Assembly (NCBI RefSeq): GCF_007786445.1
Contig: NZ_VNJI01000033.1
Coordinates: 21,071 to 85,070 of the forward strand
Direction of reading: 5' to 3'
DNA from: Paenibacillus cremeus
GTDB lineage: Bacteria; Bacillota; Bacilli; Paenibacillales; NBRC-103111
Length of the DNA stretch: 64,000 nucleotides
The notes beneath the pieces are model-generated. The model did no database searches and was not told the origin of the DNA. It saw only the letters and a list, made by a program, of their open reading frames with translations. How positions within the stretch are numbered: the first letter of the stretch is position 1; every line of letters starts with the position of its first letter. The position numbers and the translations under genes were made by a program. Positions 8,221 to 16,840 of this stretch are shown here, one piece after another.

Positions 8221-8712
8221 ATGGAACAATTTAAGGCGAAGATCGTCGATCTGCTCAAAGAAGATGCGAGACGGACACCGGCGCTGATTGCGACAATGCT
8301 GGGTGCATCGGAGGCGGAAGTGGCGGCGGCGATCCGAGAGCTGGAAGATGCGCACGTAATCATTAAATATGCCACTGTCGTCAACTGGGCGAAGGTGGAC
8401 AGCGAGAAGGTTACAGCTCTTATTGAGGTGCAAATTACGCCGGAGCGCGGACGCGGGTTCGACGCGATTGCCGAGCGCATTTATTTATATCCCGAAGTGA
8501 AATCCGTGTATTTGATGTCGGGAGCGTACGATCTGCTCGTCGAGATCGAAGGCAAGACGCTCAAGGAAGTGGCGTCGTTCGTCTCTAATAAGCTCTCCCC
8601 GATTGACCGGGTGCTTTCTACGAAAACCCATTTTATTTTGAAAAAATATAAGCAGGACGGCATTATTTTCGAAGAGCATGAGGATGACCGCCGTCTCTTA
8701 ATCTCACCATAA
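8221..8712 (+). CDS. Lrp/AsnC family transcriptional regulator (YugG-like)
   Basis: A 163-residue Lrp/AsnC protein. The N-terminal helix-turn-helix spans about residues 1-50 (RRTPALIATMLGASEAEVAAAIRELEDAHVI), and a RAM-type ligand/oligomerisation domain follows (ALIEVQITPERGRGFDAIAERIYLYPEVKSVYLMSGAYDLLVEIEG). ATG 8221 follows TTAGGAGG. The adjacent downstream gene is a class I aminotransferase, the same arrangement as yugG-yugH in B. subtilis. That suggests amino-acid-responsive control of the aminotransferase, although the effector cannot be read. Confidence 0.88.
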   Translation: MEQFKAKIVDLLKEDARRTPALIATMLGASEAEVAAAIRELEDAHVIIKYATVVNWAKVDSEKVTALIEVQITPERGRGFDAIAERIYLYPEVKSVYLMSGAYDLLVEIEGKTLKEVASFVSNKLSPIDRVLSTKTHFILKKYKQDGIIFEEHEDDRRLLISP

Positions 8713-8764
8713 AGGACGCTGAGGAGCAATGATAGAGCAGAAGCAAGATCAAGGAAGCAAATCG

Positions 8765-9922
8765 ATGAGCCAATATTTGGCTCCGCTCGTGCGCGAGATC
8801 GCACCGTCGGGCATTCGCAAGTTTTTTGATCTCGTCAGCGCCAGCAAAGATATCATCTCCCTCGGCGTCGGCGAGCCGGATTTCAGTACGCCATGGCATG
8901 TCCGGGAAGCTTGCGTATACTCGCTGGAGCGCGGCAATACCAAATATACGCCTAACTCCGGATTGCCTGAGCTGCGCGAAGCGATTGCGGAGTATTTATA
9001 TGAATCGTTCCATGTGCCGTATGAGCCGAAGGATGAGGTGCTGGTTACGGTCGGCGGCAGCGAAGCGATCGACCTGGCGCTACGCGCGTTGATTACTCCA
9101 GGGGACGAGATTCTCATTCCGGAGCCAACATACATTTCGTACTCTCCAATTGCAATGATCAGCGGCGGCAAGCCGGTCGGGATCGAGACGTTCGCCAAGG
9201 ACCAGTTCAAGCTGAAGGCCGAGTCGCTGAAAGCAGCGATCACGCAGAAATCCAAGGTGCTGATCCTGTGCTACCCAAGCAATCCGACTGGCGGCATTAT
9301 GACCTACGAGGACTGGCTGCCCATCGCCAAGCTGGTAGAAGAGAACGACTTGATCGTCATTTCGGATGAAATTTACGCTGAATTAACCTACGAGCACAAG
9401 CACGTCAGCTTCGCATCCATCCCGGGCATGCGGGACCGGACGATTCTCGTCAGCGGCTTTTCCAAGGCGTTCGCTATGACCGGCTGGCGGATGGGCTATG
9501 CCTGTGGACATCGGGAGCTCATCTCCGCGATGCTGAAGATTCACCAGTACACCGTCATGTGTGCACCTTCAATGGGGCAGGTGGCCGCGCTCGAAGCGCT
9601 GAGGAACGGGCTGGAAGAGAAGGACCGGATGGTAGAGTCGTACAATCAGCGCAGACGTTTGGTCGTGCACGGCTTCCGCGAAATCGGTCTGGAGTGCCAT
9701 GAGCCGCAGGGCGCTTTCTATGCATTCCCTTCCATTCAAGCGACAGGGATGACCTCAGAGGAATTCGCTCAGCGGCTGCTCTATGAGGCGAAGGTCGCAG
9801 CGGTCCCGGGATCCGTATTCGGGCTCGGCGGAGAAGGCTTTATCCGCTGTTCCTATGCGTATTCCGTCAATCAGCTGCTGGAAGCGATTGAGCGCATCGG
9901 GAAATTTATAAACAAATTGTAA
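8765..9922 (+). CDS. Class I/II aminotransferase (YugH-like)
   Basis: A 385-residue fold-type I PLP aminotransferase. Visible features are ISLGVGEPDFSTP near the N-terminus, GGSEAIDLALRAL (cofactor phosphate), YPSNPTGG with the conserved Asn, SDEIYAEL with the PLP-pyridine Asp, and VSGFSKAFAMTGWRMGY with the Schiff-base Lys. RCSYAYS near the end holds the substrate-carboxylate Arg. ATG 8765 has AAGGA at proper spacing; ATG 8729 (12 codons longer) has a ribosome binding site that is either too close or too far. It is in an operon with the Lrp-type regulator. The substrate is probably aromatic or aliphatic amino acids, as for relatives, but is not proven. Confidence 0.9.
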   Translation: MSQYLAPLVREIAPSGIRKFFDLVSASKDIISLGVGEPDFSTPWHVREACVYSLERGNTKYTPNSGLPELREAIAEYLYESFHVPYEPKDEVLVTVGGSEAIDLALRALITPGDEILIPEPTYISYSPIAMISGGKPVGIETFAKDQFKLKAESLKAAITQKSKVLILCYPSNPTGGIMTYEDWLPIAKLVEENDLIVISDEIYAELTYEHKHVSFASIPGMRDRTILVSGFSKAFAMTGWRMGYACGHRELISAMLKIHQYTVMCAPSMGQVAALEALRNGLEEKDRMVESYNQRRRLVVHGFREIGLECHEPQGAFYAFPSIQATGMTSEEFAQRLLYEAKVAAVPGSVFGLGGEGFIRCSYAYSVNQLLEAIERIGKFINKL

Positions 9923-10068
9923 TTTCGACAAAATAGGATAAAAGTAACCCGTTTTCAAGTTCCCTCAAAACTGGTATCTTAGATGTATAAGAAGTTTCAT
10001 ATAATTAATATTATATGTGACTTTCTATATACAGGACTAAAGATGTAACACAGGGGGAGGGAAGATTT

Positions 10069-10338
10069 ATGGCTTTTCCGGAATATCAGCTTCGTCAGAC
10101 CTTGCATATCGGCTGGATTCGTGAAGACGATCATCGGGCTAAGTGGATTCTTGGAAAACGAAAGCGGGCCTCGGCTGCAGTATCGTTAGAGGACGATATT
10201 TACCGGCTGCGTATTGAGCTGGAAGAGCTTGTGCTCGGCGGGAACAGCCTAACTTCCCCGAGGGTAGTCGAGATCAGCATGGAGCTGGACAAAAAAATCA
10301 ACGAATATATGAACAAACACCAAAGGGGCCGATATTAA
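10069..10338 (+). CDS. Spo0E-like aspartyl-phosphate phosphatase
   Basis: An 89-residue protein whose C-terminal half matches the Spo0E helical hairpin: DDIYRLRIELEELVLGGNSLTSPRVVEISMELDKKINEYMN. The SMELD at about residue 70 corresponds to the SQELD signature of the family, with the catalytic-site Asp retained. Family members dephosphorylate Spo0A-P and delay sporulation. About 40 basic N-terminal residues precede the domain, which is unusual because many Spo0E proteins are only 50-60 residues. The ATG follows GGGGGAGGG. It is monocistronic, and its terminator overlaps the stop codon. The call implies an endospore-forming host. Confidence 0.82.
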   Translation: MAFPEYQLRQTLHIGWIREDDHRAKWILGKRKRASAAVSLEDDIYRLRIELEELVLGGNSLTSPRVVEISMELDKKINEYMNKHQRGRY

Positions 10339-10354
10339 TCGGCTTCTTTTTTTG
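10328..10354 (+). terminator. Rho-independent terminator overlapping the Spo0E-like stop codon
   Basis: GCCGAT (10328-10333) and ATCGGC (10338-10343) flank a 4-nt loop and are followed by TTCTTTTTTT. The stop codon lies inside the hairpin. Confidence 0.75.
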
Positions 10355-10445
10355 TGGGCTGGCGGCGGGCTGCGTTTTGAAACGAACGGTTCGTTTATGA
10401 TAAGATGGAAAAAATAGAAAACTAGAGCCCGGCGAAGGAGAAGAG

Positions 10446-10979
10446 ATGCGGACTATGAGAGGGAAATGGCTGATTGTTGTACTGCTGCTGGTGGTGGCGC
10501 TAGCCGGCTGTGATAATGGACCGAAGGCGGACGTTTCTATTTTCATGATGTCCTCCCAGGGTATTCCTTCAGAGGTAGGGGATAAGCTAGGCCAATCGCT
10601 GCAAAGCAAGCTGGGAGCAGCACCGACCGTAAGGCTGAATACGACGCCGATTTTTTCGATGGATAAAATGGTCGTGGAAATTGCCGCAGGCGAGAATGGC
10701 ATTCTCATTATTCCAGGAGAGCAATTTAAGGCGCTGGGGCAGCAGGGCGGCTATGTATCACTGGATGACGTGGCGAAGCCGGAGGATTTTCCTGATGGCG
10801 TTCTGGAGCTGACCGACAACGGCAAGACGGAGAAGCACCTGTACGGCATTCCGATGGAAAAAACCAAATGGTTTACGGAGTTAAATTTAAACGGCAAAAA
10901 CCTTTTCGCGTTCATCCCGGCCAACGCCCCGGATAAGGAGAAGGCGAAGCAAGTGCTGAAGCAGATTGCTCAAAAGTGA
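10446..10979 (+). CDS. Hypothetical lipoprotein
   Basis: A 177-residue secreted lipoprotein. A basic n-region and hydrophobic core lead to the lipobox LAGC (Cys about residue 22). The mature part starts DNGPKADVSIFMMSSQ and contains FMMSSQGIPSEVGDKLGQSLQSKLG and GENGILIIPGEQFKALGQQGG, a periplasmic-binding-like alternation, but I do not recognise a family. It has its own terminator and sits just ahead of the corrinoid importer genes. The membrane-anchored location is supported by sequence; any function would be a guess. Confidence 0.78.
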   Translation: MRTMRGKWLIVVLLLVVALAGCDNGPKADVSIFMMSSQGIPSEVGDKLGQSLQSKLGAAPTVRLNTTPIFSMDKMVVEIAAGENGILIIPGEQFKALGQQGGYVSLDDVAKPEDFPDGVLELTDNGKTEKHLYGIPMEKTKWFTELNLNGKNLFAFIPANAPDKEKAKQVLKQIAQK

Positions 10980-10990
10980 GAAGCTCGTTT

Positions 10991-11034
10991 TGCCCTCTGC
11001 TGATGGATGCGGATCCGTGGCAGGGGGCATTTTT
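10991..11034 (+). terminator. Rho-independent terminator after the lipoprotein gene
   Basis: TGCCCTCTGC (10991-11000) pairs with GCAGGGGGCA (11020-11029), followed by TTTTT. This separates the lipoprotein from the importer operon. No cobalamin riboswitch lies in the remaining gap. Confidence 0.78.
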
Positions 11035-11055
11035 AACGTTAGGAGATGAATAATC

Positions 11056-12072
11056 GTGCTTAAATACAGTGGAAAAAAAACGTGGCTGGCTGCGGTCATT
11101 GGGGTGACGGTGATCGCGGCCTTGACCGGCTGCGGAGGAGGTAGTACCAATAAAGTGCCGGGGCAGGGAGAACTAGTGGCTCCGCCGAAGGCGTCCGGTG
11201 GGACGAATGCAGGGACCGTCGCTGCCAAGCGGACGACGTATCCGCTGAAGATTAAGGATGCGACGGGGAAAGAATTTACCTTTGCCAAAGCGCCGGAGCG
11301 CATTGCTTCGGTTTCGCCGGCAGAGACGGAAACGCTGTATGCCTTGGGGCTGGGCGATAAGGTGGTCGGGGTGTCGGACTTCTGCGATTATCCTGCTGAA
11401 GTGAAATCGAAGCCGAAGCTCGGAAGCATCGTGAAGCCCAATGAAGAGGCGCTGATCGCGGCCAATGCGGATTTGATCATGACCGGCGTGTCGATGCCGA
11501 CGCCCACCGTGGAGAAGCTGCGGGAGCTGAAGGTGAATTTGTTCAAGGTCGAGCCGAAAACGATAGATGATATCATTAACAACATTAAGCTTATGGGGCA
11601 AATTTTTGACCGTCAGGAGCAGGCCGAGAAGCTGGCCGCCTCCATGGAAGCCGACCGCAAGAAGGTGGCGGATGCCGTGAAGGACGTCAAGCCGGAGCAG
11701 AAGAAAAAGGTGTTCATCGAGATTTCTCCGGGCTGGACGGTTGGCAAAGGCGAGTTCATCGATGAGCTGATTACGGCTGCAGGCGGGGTGAATGTGGCTT
11801 CTAGCGAGAAAGGCTACGTGCAGCTAAGCGAGGAGAAAGTGATTGCGGCGAATCCGCAGGTCATTTTGTATCCGAAAAATTTAGTCGACGATTCGTCCAA
11901 GAAAAACATGGATCAGCTGATCCGCGCGCGAAGTGGGTGGAATCAGATCGATGCGGTGAAAAACAACAAGCTCGTCGGTGTAGACGACAACATGATGAGC
12001 CGTCCGGGTCCCCGCATTACGGCGGCGCTGGTGGAATTCGCGAAAGGCATCTACCCAGATTTGGTGAAATAA
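11056..12072 (+). CDS. ABC importer substrate-binding lipoprotein (corrinoid/siderophore type)
   Basis: A 338-residue cluster A binding protein. The signal peptide ends in the lipobox LTGC (Cys about residue 24), followed by a flexible Gly/Ser/Pro linker. The binding fold begins at TYPLKIKDATGKEFTFAKAPERIASVSPAETETLYALGLGDKVVGVSDFCDYP, the standard opening of BtuF/FhuD-like proteins. A long helix linker lies mid-protein (DRQEQAEKLAASMEADRKK). The GTG start follows AGGAG. The permease and ATPase genes follow, and then cobalamin genes, so I infer a corrinoid or cobinamide ligand. Iron-siderophore uptake is the alternative. Confidence 0.87.
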   Translation: MLKYSGKKTWLAAVIGVTVIAALTGCGGGSTNKVPGQGELVAPPKASGGTNAGTVAAKRTTYPLKIKDATGKEFTFAKAPERIASVSPAETETLYALGLGDKVVGVSDFCDYPAEVKSKPKLGSIVKPNEEALIAANADLIMTGVSMPTPTVEKLRELKVNLFKVEPKTIDDIINNIKLMGQIFDRQEQAEKLAASMEADRKKVADAVKDVKPEQKKKVFIEISPGWTVGKGEFIDELITAAGGVNVASSEKGYVQLSEEKVIAANPQVILYPKNLVDDSSKKNMDQLIRARSGWNQIDAVKNNKLVGVDDNMMSRPGPRITAALVEFAKGIYPDLVK

Positions 12073-12073
12073 A

Positions 12074-13120
12074 ATGAGGCGGAAGCTGTGGATCTGGGGA
12101 GGGGCGGCACTGGCTCTGCTGGTGCTGTCCGCTACGGTGGCGTTGTCGATTGGGACGGTCAGCGTACCGCTGGTGCACGTGTGGGAAATTTTGCTGCATC
12201 GGATTCCCGGCTGGGGAGAGCGGATTCCGGTGGAGTGGAACGTCGCGGCGGAGCAAATTGTTTGGCGGGTCCGGCTTCCGCGGATGGTGCTCGGCATTTT
12301 GGTCGGAGCTGCATTGGGGCTGGCCGGTGCGTCCTTTCAGGGCGTGCTGCGCAACCCGCTGGCCGATCCTTATACGCTGGGTGTCTCGTCGGGGGCGTCG
12401 GCTGGGGCTGCGTTTTTGATCCTGTTCGGGCTGCAGCTCGCTTGGTTCGGGATGTGGACGGTGCCGGTGGTGGCCTTCGGAACAGGGGCGTTGACGCTTG
12501 GCGCGGTCCTGCTGCTGGCGAGAACCGACGGGAAGCTGCGGATGGAGACGGTTATTTTGTCCGGGGTGGTTATGCAGGCTTTTCTTGGTGCCTTCGTCTC
12601 GTTAATGGTAGCGCTGTCTAAGCAGGTCATTAACGAGATTTTGTTTTGGACGATGGGAAGCCTGGCGCTGCGGGGATGGAGCTATTCGTTGGTACTGCTG
12701 CCATACTTGGCGGTCGGCACGCTCGTGCTGCTCAGCTGCGGGCGGGCGATGAATGTGTTTGCGTTGGGCGAAAAGCAGGCGGCGCACCTCGGCGTGAACG
12801 TCGAGCGGACGAAGCTCGTCGTGCTGGTCGCTGCGACGCTCATGACGGCAGCTGTGGTGTCGGTGTCCGGTGTGATCGCTTTTGTCGGGCTGCTCGTTCC
12901 GCATTTGCTTCGGCTAATCGTCGGACCGGATTACCGGCTGCTGCTTCCGCTCTCGCTCGTTGGCGGGGCGATCTATGTGCTCTGTGCGGATACGATCGCA
13001 CGCATGGCGCTAAGCCCGACGGAGCTGCCGCTTGGGGTGGTGACGGCGTTTATGGGGGCGCCGTTCTTTGCCTATTTGCTGAGGCGCAGTCGGCGAGGGG
13101 ATCGTGGGCAGGCTGGGTAA
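12074..13120 (+). CDS. FecCD-family ABC permease (BtuC-like)
   Basis: A 348-residue permease with about ten membrane helices. PRMVLGILVGAALGLAGASFQGVLRNPLADPYTLGVSSGASAGA is the classic FecCD/BtuC signature, and AATLMTAAVVSVSGVIAFVGLLVPHLLRLIVGPDYR holds the cytoplasmic loop that contacts the ATPase. The ATG is one base after the stop of the binding-protein gene, so translation is coupled. The protein forms the membrane channel of the importer, probably as a homodimer since no second permease gene is present. Confidence 0.93.
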   Translation: MRRKLWIWGGAALALLVLSATVALSIGTVSVPLVHVWEILLHRIPGWGERIPVEWNVAAEQIVWRVRLPRMVLGILVGAALGLAGASFQGVLRNPLADPYTLGVSSGASAGAAFLILFGLQLAWFGMWTVPVVAFGTGALTLGAVLLLARTDGKLRMETVILSGVVMQAFLGAFVSLMVALSKQVINEILFWTMGSLALRGWSYSLVLLPYLAVGTLVLLSCGRAMNVFALGEKQAAHLGVNVERTKLVVLVAATLMTAAVVSVSGVIAFVGLLVPHLLRLIVGPDYRLLLPLSLVGGAIYVLCADTIARMALSPTELPLGVVTAFMGAPFFAYLLRRSRRGDRGQAG

Positions 13121-13200
13121 AGCGGGATGGTGGCTTGAGACCGAGATGAATGCGGGACAATCATGGATTTCATTCGCCCCTGTTTAGGAGGAGCTTGGCG

Positions 13201-13995
13201 ATGGTTAGAGTGGATGTGGGGCGGCTGAGTAAGGTGTTTGGCTCGCGCAGAGTGCTGGAGGAGGTCAGCTTTCAAGTGAAGCCCGGGGAATGGCTGGGCA
13301 TCTTGGGGCCGAACGGAAGCGGGAAGTCGACGCTGCTGCAGCTGATCGCAGGTGTCGATCGGCCAGCGACGGGGGAGGTGCGGCTGGATGACCAGCCGGT
13401 GGGACAGCTGGCTAGACAGGCGCTGGCACGGAAGCTGGCGGTGCTCCAACAGGAAGCGCTTCCTCCGCTAAGCTACACGGTGCGCGAGGTGATCGAGATG
13501 GGGCGGTACCCGTTCCAGAACTGGCTCGGGGACGAGCCGGACGCGTCGGCAGGGTATGCGGAGACACTGGTCGAGCGAATTCTGGAGGAGCTGAGGCTCG
13601 GAGCGCTCGCGGAACGTCCCTTGGATCGGCTGAGCGGAGGAGAACGCCAGCGGGTAGCACTGGGCAAAGCGATGGCACAGGAGCCGCAGCTGCTGCTGCT
13701 CGATGAGCCGACGACCTTTCTGGACATCGGCTATCAGGTGGAGATGATGAGCCTGGTGCGCACCTGGCAGCAGGAGCGGGGGCTGACGGTCATTTCGGTG
13801 CTGCATGATTTGAACCTGGCGGCGCAGTATTGCGATCGGCTGATGCTGCTGCACGATGGGCGTGCGGCAGGCCTTGGGAAGCCGGAGGACGTGCTGACCG
13901 CTGAATTGCTGGAGCGCGTCTATGGGACGCGTCCGTATATTTTGCCGCACCCGGATAGCGGTGTACCGCAAATATTGCTTGGGAAGGGGAATTGA
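13201..13995 (+). CDS. ABC importer ATPase (BtuD/FhuC-like)
   Basis: A 264-residue ABC ATPase. Walker A is GPNGSGKST (about residues 37-45), the signature LSGGERQRVALGKAMAQ, Walker B LLLLDEPTTFLD, and the switch HDLNLAAQYCDR. ATG 13201 follows TTTAGGAGGAGC at ideal spacing; an upstream in-frame ATG at 13150 lacks such a site. It is the energy-coupling subunit of the preceding permease and binding protein. It ends one base before the cobT start codon, which ties corrinoid import to nucleotide-loop assembly. Confidence 0.93.
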   Translation: MVRVDVGRLSKVFGSRRVLEEVSFQVKPGEWLGILGPNGSGKSTLLQLIAGVDRPATGEVRLDDQPVGQLARQALARKLAVLQQEALPPLSYTVREVIEMGRYPFQNWLGDEPDASAGYAETLVERILEELRLGALAERPLDRLSGGERQRVALGKAMAQEPQLLLLDEPTTFLDIGYQVEMMSLVRTWQQERGLTVISVLHDLNLAAQYCDRLMLLHDGRAAGLGKPEDVLTAELLERVYGTRPYILPHPDSGVPQILLGKGN

Positions 13996-13996
13996 C

Positions 13997-15064
13997 GTGA
14001 AGAATCTGTCTTTGGTAGAGGTAATCAACGGTATTAAGCCGCTCGATGAGCGGAAGGTGGAGGAAGCGGCGCAGCATTTGGACCAGCTGACGAAGCCGCC
14101 GGGCAGCTTGGGCCGACTGGAGGAGGTTGCCAAGCAGCTGGCAGGCATCCGAGGAGAGGTTAAGCCGGAGCTGGGGCGCAAGGCGGTCATCGTGATGGCC
14201 GGCGACCATGGCGTTTGCGAGGAGGGGGTCAGCGCCTTCCCGGCGGAGGTGACGCCGCAGATGGTGCTCAACTTCCTGCATGGCGGAGCAGCGGTCAATG
14301 TGCTGTCACGGCATACGGGCGCCGATGTCGTCTGCGTCGATATCGGGGTGAATGCCGAGCTGGAGCATCAGAGTCTGTACTCGCGCAAGGTGCGCTACGG
14401 GACGGCCAACATGGCCAAAGGGCCGGCGATGACGCGCGAGGAAGCGGAGCGGGCGGTGATGGTTGGCGTGGAGCTGGTAGCCGAGCTGGTCGGACAAGGC
14501 TACGGCCTGTTTGCCACCGGCGAGATGGGCATCGGCAACACGACGGCCAGCGCAGCAATTCTGGCCGTGCTCGGAGGCGCGGACGTGGTGAGCGCCGCTG
14601 GGCGCGGCACCGGCATCGACGATGCGAGGCTGCAGCATAAGCAGGCGGTCATCCGCCGTGCGCTGGAAGTGAATGAGCCGGATGCGGCGGATCCGCTCGG
14701 CGTGCTTGCTAAGGTCGGCGGATTGGAGATCGCCGGACTGGTCGGGGTGATTCTAGGCGCCGCCCACCACCGCTGTCCCGTCGTCATCGACGGGTTCATC
14801 TCGTCGGCGGCCGCTCTGATCGCAGCGCGGTTGGCGCCGCTGAGCACCGCGTATATGATCGCCTCGCATCTGTCGCAGGAGCAGGGGCATGCCCGTCTGC
14901 TTGAGGAGATCGGGCTCGTGCCGATGCTGCGGATGGACATGCGGCTCGGCGAAGGGACCGGTGCGGTGCTGGCGTTTCCGCTGATCGAGGCGGCCGTGAA
15001 GCTGGTCAAGGAAATGGCCACCTTCGCGGATGCGGGCGTTTCTACGGGTACTGAGGAGCACTGA
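13997..15064 (+). CDS. cobT: Nicotinate-nucleotide:dimethylbenzimidazole phosphoribosyltransferase
   Basis: A 355-residue CobT. The motifs LTKPPGSLGRLEEVAKQLAGI, VMAGDHGVCEEGVSAFP, GEMGIGNTTASAAI and RLGEGTGAVLAFPL are all present and in order. It makes alpha-ribazole phosphate, the lower-ligand nucleotide of cobalamin. The GTG start at 13997 follows AAGGGGA six bases upstream and directly follows the ATPase stop. The conserved C-terminal Glu-containing glycine motif (GEGTG) is intact. Confidence 0.95.
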   Translation: MKNLSLVEVINGIKPLDERKVEEAAQHLDQLTKPPGSLGRLEEVAKQLAGIRGEVKPELGRKAVIVMAGDHGVCEEGVSAFPAEVTPQMVLNFLHGGAAVNVLSRHTGADVVCVDIGVNAELEHQSLYSRKVRYGTANMAKGPAMTREEAERAVMVGVELVAELVGQGYGLFATGEMGIGNTTASAAILAVLGGADVVSAAGRGTGIDDARLQHKQAVIRRALEVNEPDAADPLGVLAKVGGLEIAGLVGVILGAAHHRCPVVIDGFISSAAALIAARLAPLSTAYMIASHLSQEQGHARLLEEIGLVPMLRMDMRLGEGTGAVLAFPLIEAAVKLVKEMATFADAGVSTGTEEH

Positions 15065-15068
15065 GCGG

Positions 15069-15677
15069 ATGAAGGTACTCGTAACGGGCGGCGCGCGAAG
15101 CGGCAAAAGCGCGTTCGCGGAAGCGTATGCCGCTAGGCTCAGCGAGCAGGAGCAGCGACATGGACAGGAACGAGGACAGGAGCAAGGACAGGGGAGAGAG
15201 CGGGAGCAGGCGGTCTATATCGCCACGGCCCAAGCTTATGATGAAGAGATGCGGGAGCGCATCGCACTGCACCGGCGGGACCGGGAGGCGCACGGCTACC
15301 GCTGGACGACGGTGGAGGAGCCGTACGCATTGGCGGAAACGCTGCAAGCTGCCGAGGCTCCGGTCGTGCTCGTCGATTGCTTGACACTGTGGCTGTCTAA
15401 CTGGCTGCTGCGGATGGAGCACGAGGTGGAGGCCGAGCGCAAAGTGGAGGCGAAGATCGAAGAGCTAGTTAGCGCGTTCGTAGCGTGTCGCAGCCAGATC
15501 GTGCTGGTGACGAACGAGGTAGGCTATGGCCTTGTGCCGGAGTACAAGCTGGGCCGGCAATTCCGCGATTTGTCCGGGCGCATGAACCAACGGCTGGCGA
15601 AGGTGGCGGACCAGGTATTCCTTGTCACCTCAGGCATCCCCGTGGAGCTGAAAAGCCAAGCGTTCAGGCTGACCTAA
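15069..15677 (+). CDS. cobU: Adenosylcobinamide kinase / guanylyltransferase
   Basis: A 202-residue CobU/CobP. The P-loop GGARSGKS is at about residues 7-14, IATAQAYDEEMRERIALHRRDR follows with the guanylylated-histidine region, then VDCLTLWLSNWL and VLVTNEVGYGLVPEY. It phosphorylates adenosylcobinamide and transfers GMP to it. An insertion of about 23 residues made almost only of E, Q, R and G lies between the P-loop helix and the second strand (about residues 29-50); CobU proteins normally have only a short turn there. It starts four bases after cobT. A 51-bp-period repeat begins right at its stop codon. Confidence 0.93.
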   Translation: MKVLVTGGARSGKSAFAEAYAARLSEQEQRHGQERGQEQGQGREREQAVYIATAQAYDEEMRERIALHRRDREAHGYRWTTVEEPYALAETLQAAEAPVVLVDCLTLWLSNWLLRMEHEVEAERKVEAKIEELVSAFVACRSQIVLVTNEVGYGLVPEYKLGRQFRDLSGRMNQRLAKVADQVFLVTSGIPVELKSQAFRLT

Positions 15678-15830
15678 AGCGGAGAATCCGCGCTGGAGGG
15701 GCCCGAAGTCCGCGAAGGGCTCGCCGTAGGCGGTAAATCCGCGTTGGAGAGTCCAGTGGATCGCAAGGGGCGTGCCGAAAGCGGGAAATCCGCGTTGGAG
15801 GGCCGGTGGGCTGCAAAGGGCTGCTTTTTC
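15677..15830 (+). repeat. Tandem 51-bp-period repeat, locus A (3 copies)
   Basis: Three copies of a GC-rich unit lie exactly 51 bp apart, with the core GCGG beginning at 15679, 15730 and 15781. Each core is GCGG-N4-5-CCGC followed by G(C/T)TGGAG, so each can form a small hairpin. The array starts at the cobU stop and ends before cbiB. Because the period is a multiple of three, short open frames run through it, but none has a ribosome binding site. The same core and period recur at 25751-25880. Confidence 0.8.
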
Positions 15831-15856
15831 ATAATCAAACGTGCGGGGGAACGGTT

Positions 15857-16840
15857 TTGTTATTGTATGGGGTGCAGGAAACGCTGTGGATGGTGCTTGC
15901 CGCTATTATCGTGGATTGGATCGTCGGCGATCCGTCCTGGCGATGGCTGACGCACCCGGTCATTTGGATCGGGCGATGGATTACGTCGCTGGAAAAGGCG
16001 CTGCTTGGGAGCCGGGGGGCGTCAGATCAACGGAAACAGCAGCTAGGTGTGCTTTTGACACTGGTTACCGTGTGTGCGGCGTTTGGCTGCACGTGGCTCA
16101 TCGTCTGGCTCGCGGGCGCGATCCATCTTTGGCTGGGCTATGCGGTGAACGTCTGGTTTATATCCACCACCATGGCCGTGAAGGGCTTAAAGGAAGCGGC
16201 CGTAGCGGTGTATCGCCCGCTGGAGGAAGGGCGGATGGATGAGGCGCGGAAGTATGTCGGCTACATCGTAGGAAGAGAAACCTCGCATCTGGACGAGGCG
16301 GAGGTCACGCGCGCGGCGGTCGAGACGGTGGCAGAGAACATCGTCGATGCGGTTGTGTCGCCCATCTGCTATGCCCTGCTCGGCGGGGCACCGCTGGCCA
16401 TGCTGTATAGAGCTTCTAATACGCTCGATTCGATGGTTGGCTACAAGAACGACAAGTACCTGTACTTCGGCTGGGCGTCGGCCCGTTGGGACGACGTACT
16501 GAACTGGCTCCCGGCCCGGCTGACGGGCCTGCTGCTGGGGGCCGTCGCGTGGGCAACGCCAGGGCTTTCGGCAGCGCGGTCGTTCGCTGCGGTCCGGCGC
16601 TTCGCCCACCTGCATCCGAGCCCGAACAGCGGCATCCCGGAATCCGCGGTAGCGGGGGCGCTCGGCATCGAGCTGGGCGGGGTGAACGTGTATCACGGCC
16701 GGGTCAGCGAGCGGGCGCGAATGGGCTGGCCGCTGCGCGAACGGGGGCGGGAAGATATTGTGAAGACCGTGCGGATGATGTATGCGGTCAGCTTTTTAAT
16801 CGCGGGAGGGCTGCTGCTGTGCGCGCTATGGATGGACTGA
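15857..16840 (+). CDS. cbiB: Adenosylcobinamide-phosphate synthase
   Basis: A 327-residue CbiB/CobD integral membrane protein. DWIVGDPSWRWLTHPVIWIGRWI is the family opening. VGRETSHLDEAEVTRAAVETVAENIVDAVVSPICYALLGG is the most conserved block, with ASNTLDSMVGYKNDKYLYFG and HPSPNSGIPESAVAGALGIELGG following. It attaches the aminopropanol arm to adenosylcobyric acid. I use the TTG at 15857, which has GGGGGA six bases upstream and gives a normal family length; a longer start at 15806 would add 17 unlikely residues inside the repeat flank. It overlaps cobS. Confidence 0.93.
   Translation: MLLYGVQETLWMVLAAIIVDWIVGDPSWRWLTHPVIWIGRWITSLEKALLGSRGASDQRKQQLGVLLTLVTVCAAFGCTWLIVWLAGAIHLWLGYAVNVWFISTTMAVKGLKEAAVAVYRPLEEGRMDEARKYVGYIVGRETSHLDEAEVTRAAVETVAENIVDAVVSPICYALLGGAPLAMLYRASNTLDSMVGYKNDKYLYFGWASARWDDVLNWLPARLTGLLLGAVAWATPGLSAARSFAAVRRFAHLHPSPNSGIPESAVAGALGIELGGVNVYHGRVSERARMGWPLRERGREDIVKTVRMMYAVSFLIAGGLLLCALWMD

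Noticed and set aside
10980..11055. Possible cobalamin riboswitch ahead of the importer
   Set aside because: The gap is too short and holds only a terminator; no B12 box is present.
15485..15950. Open frames through repeat locus A
   Set aside because: The 51-bp period keeps frames open, but there is no ribosome binding site and no conserved start.
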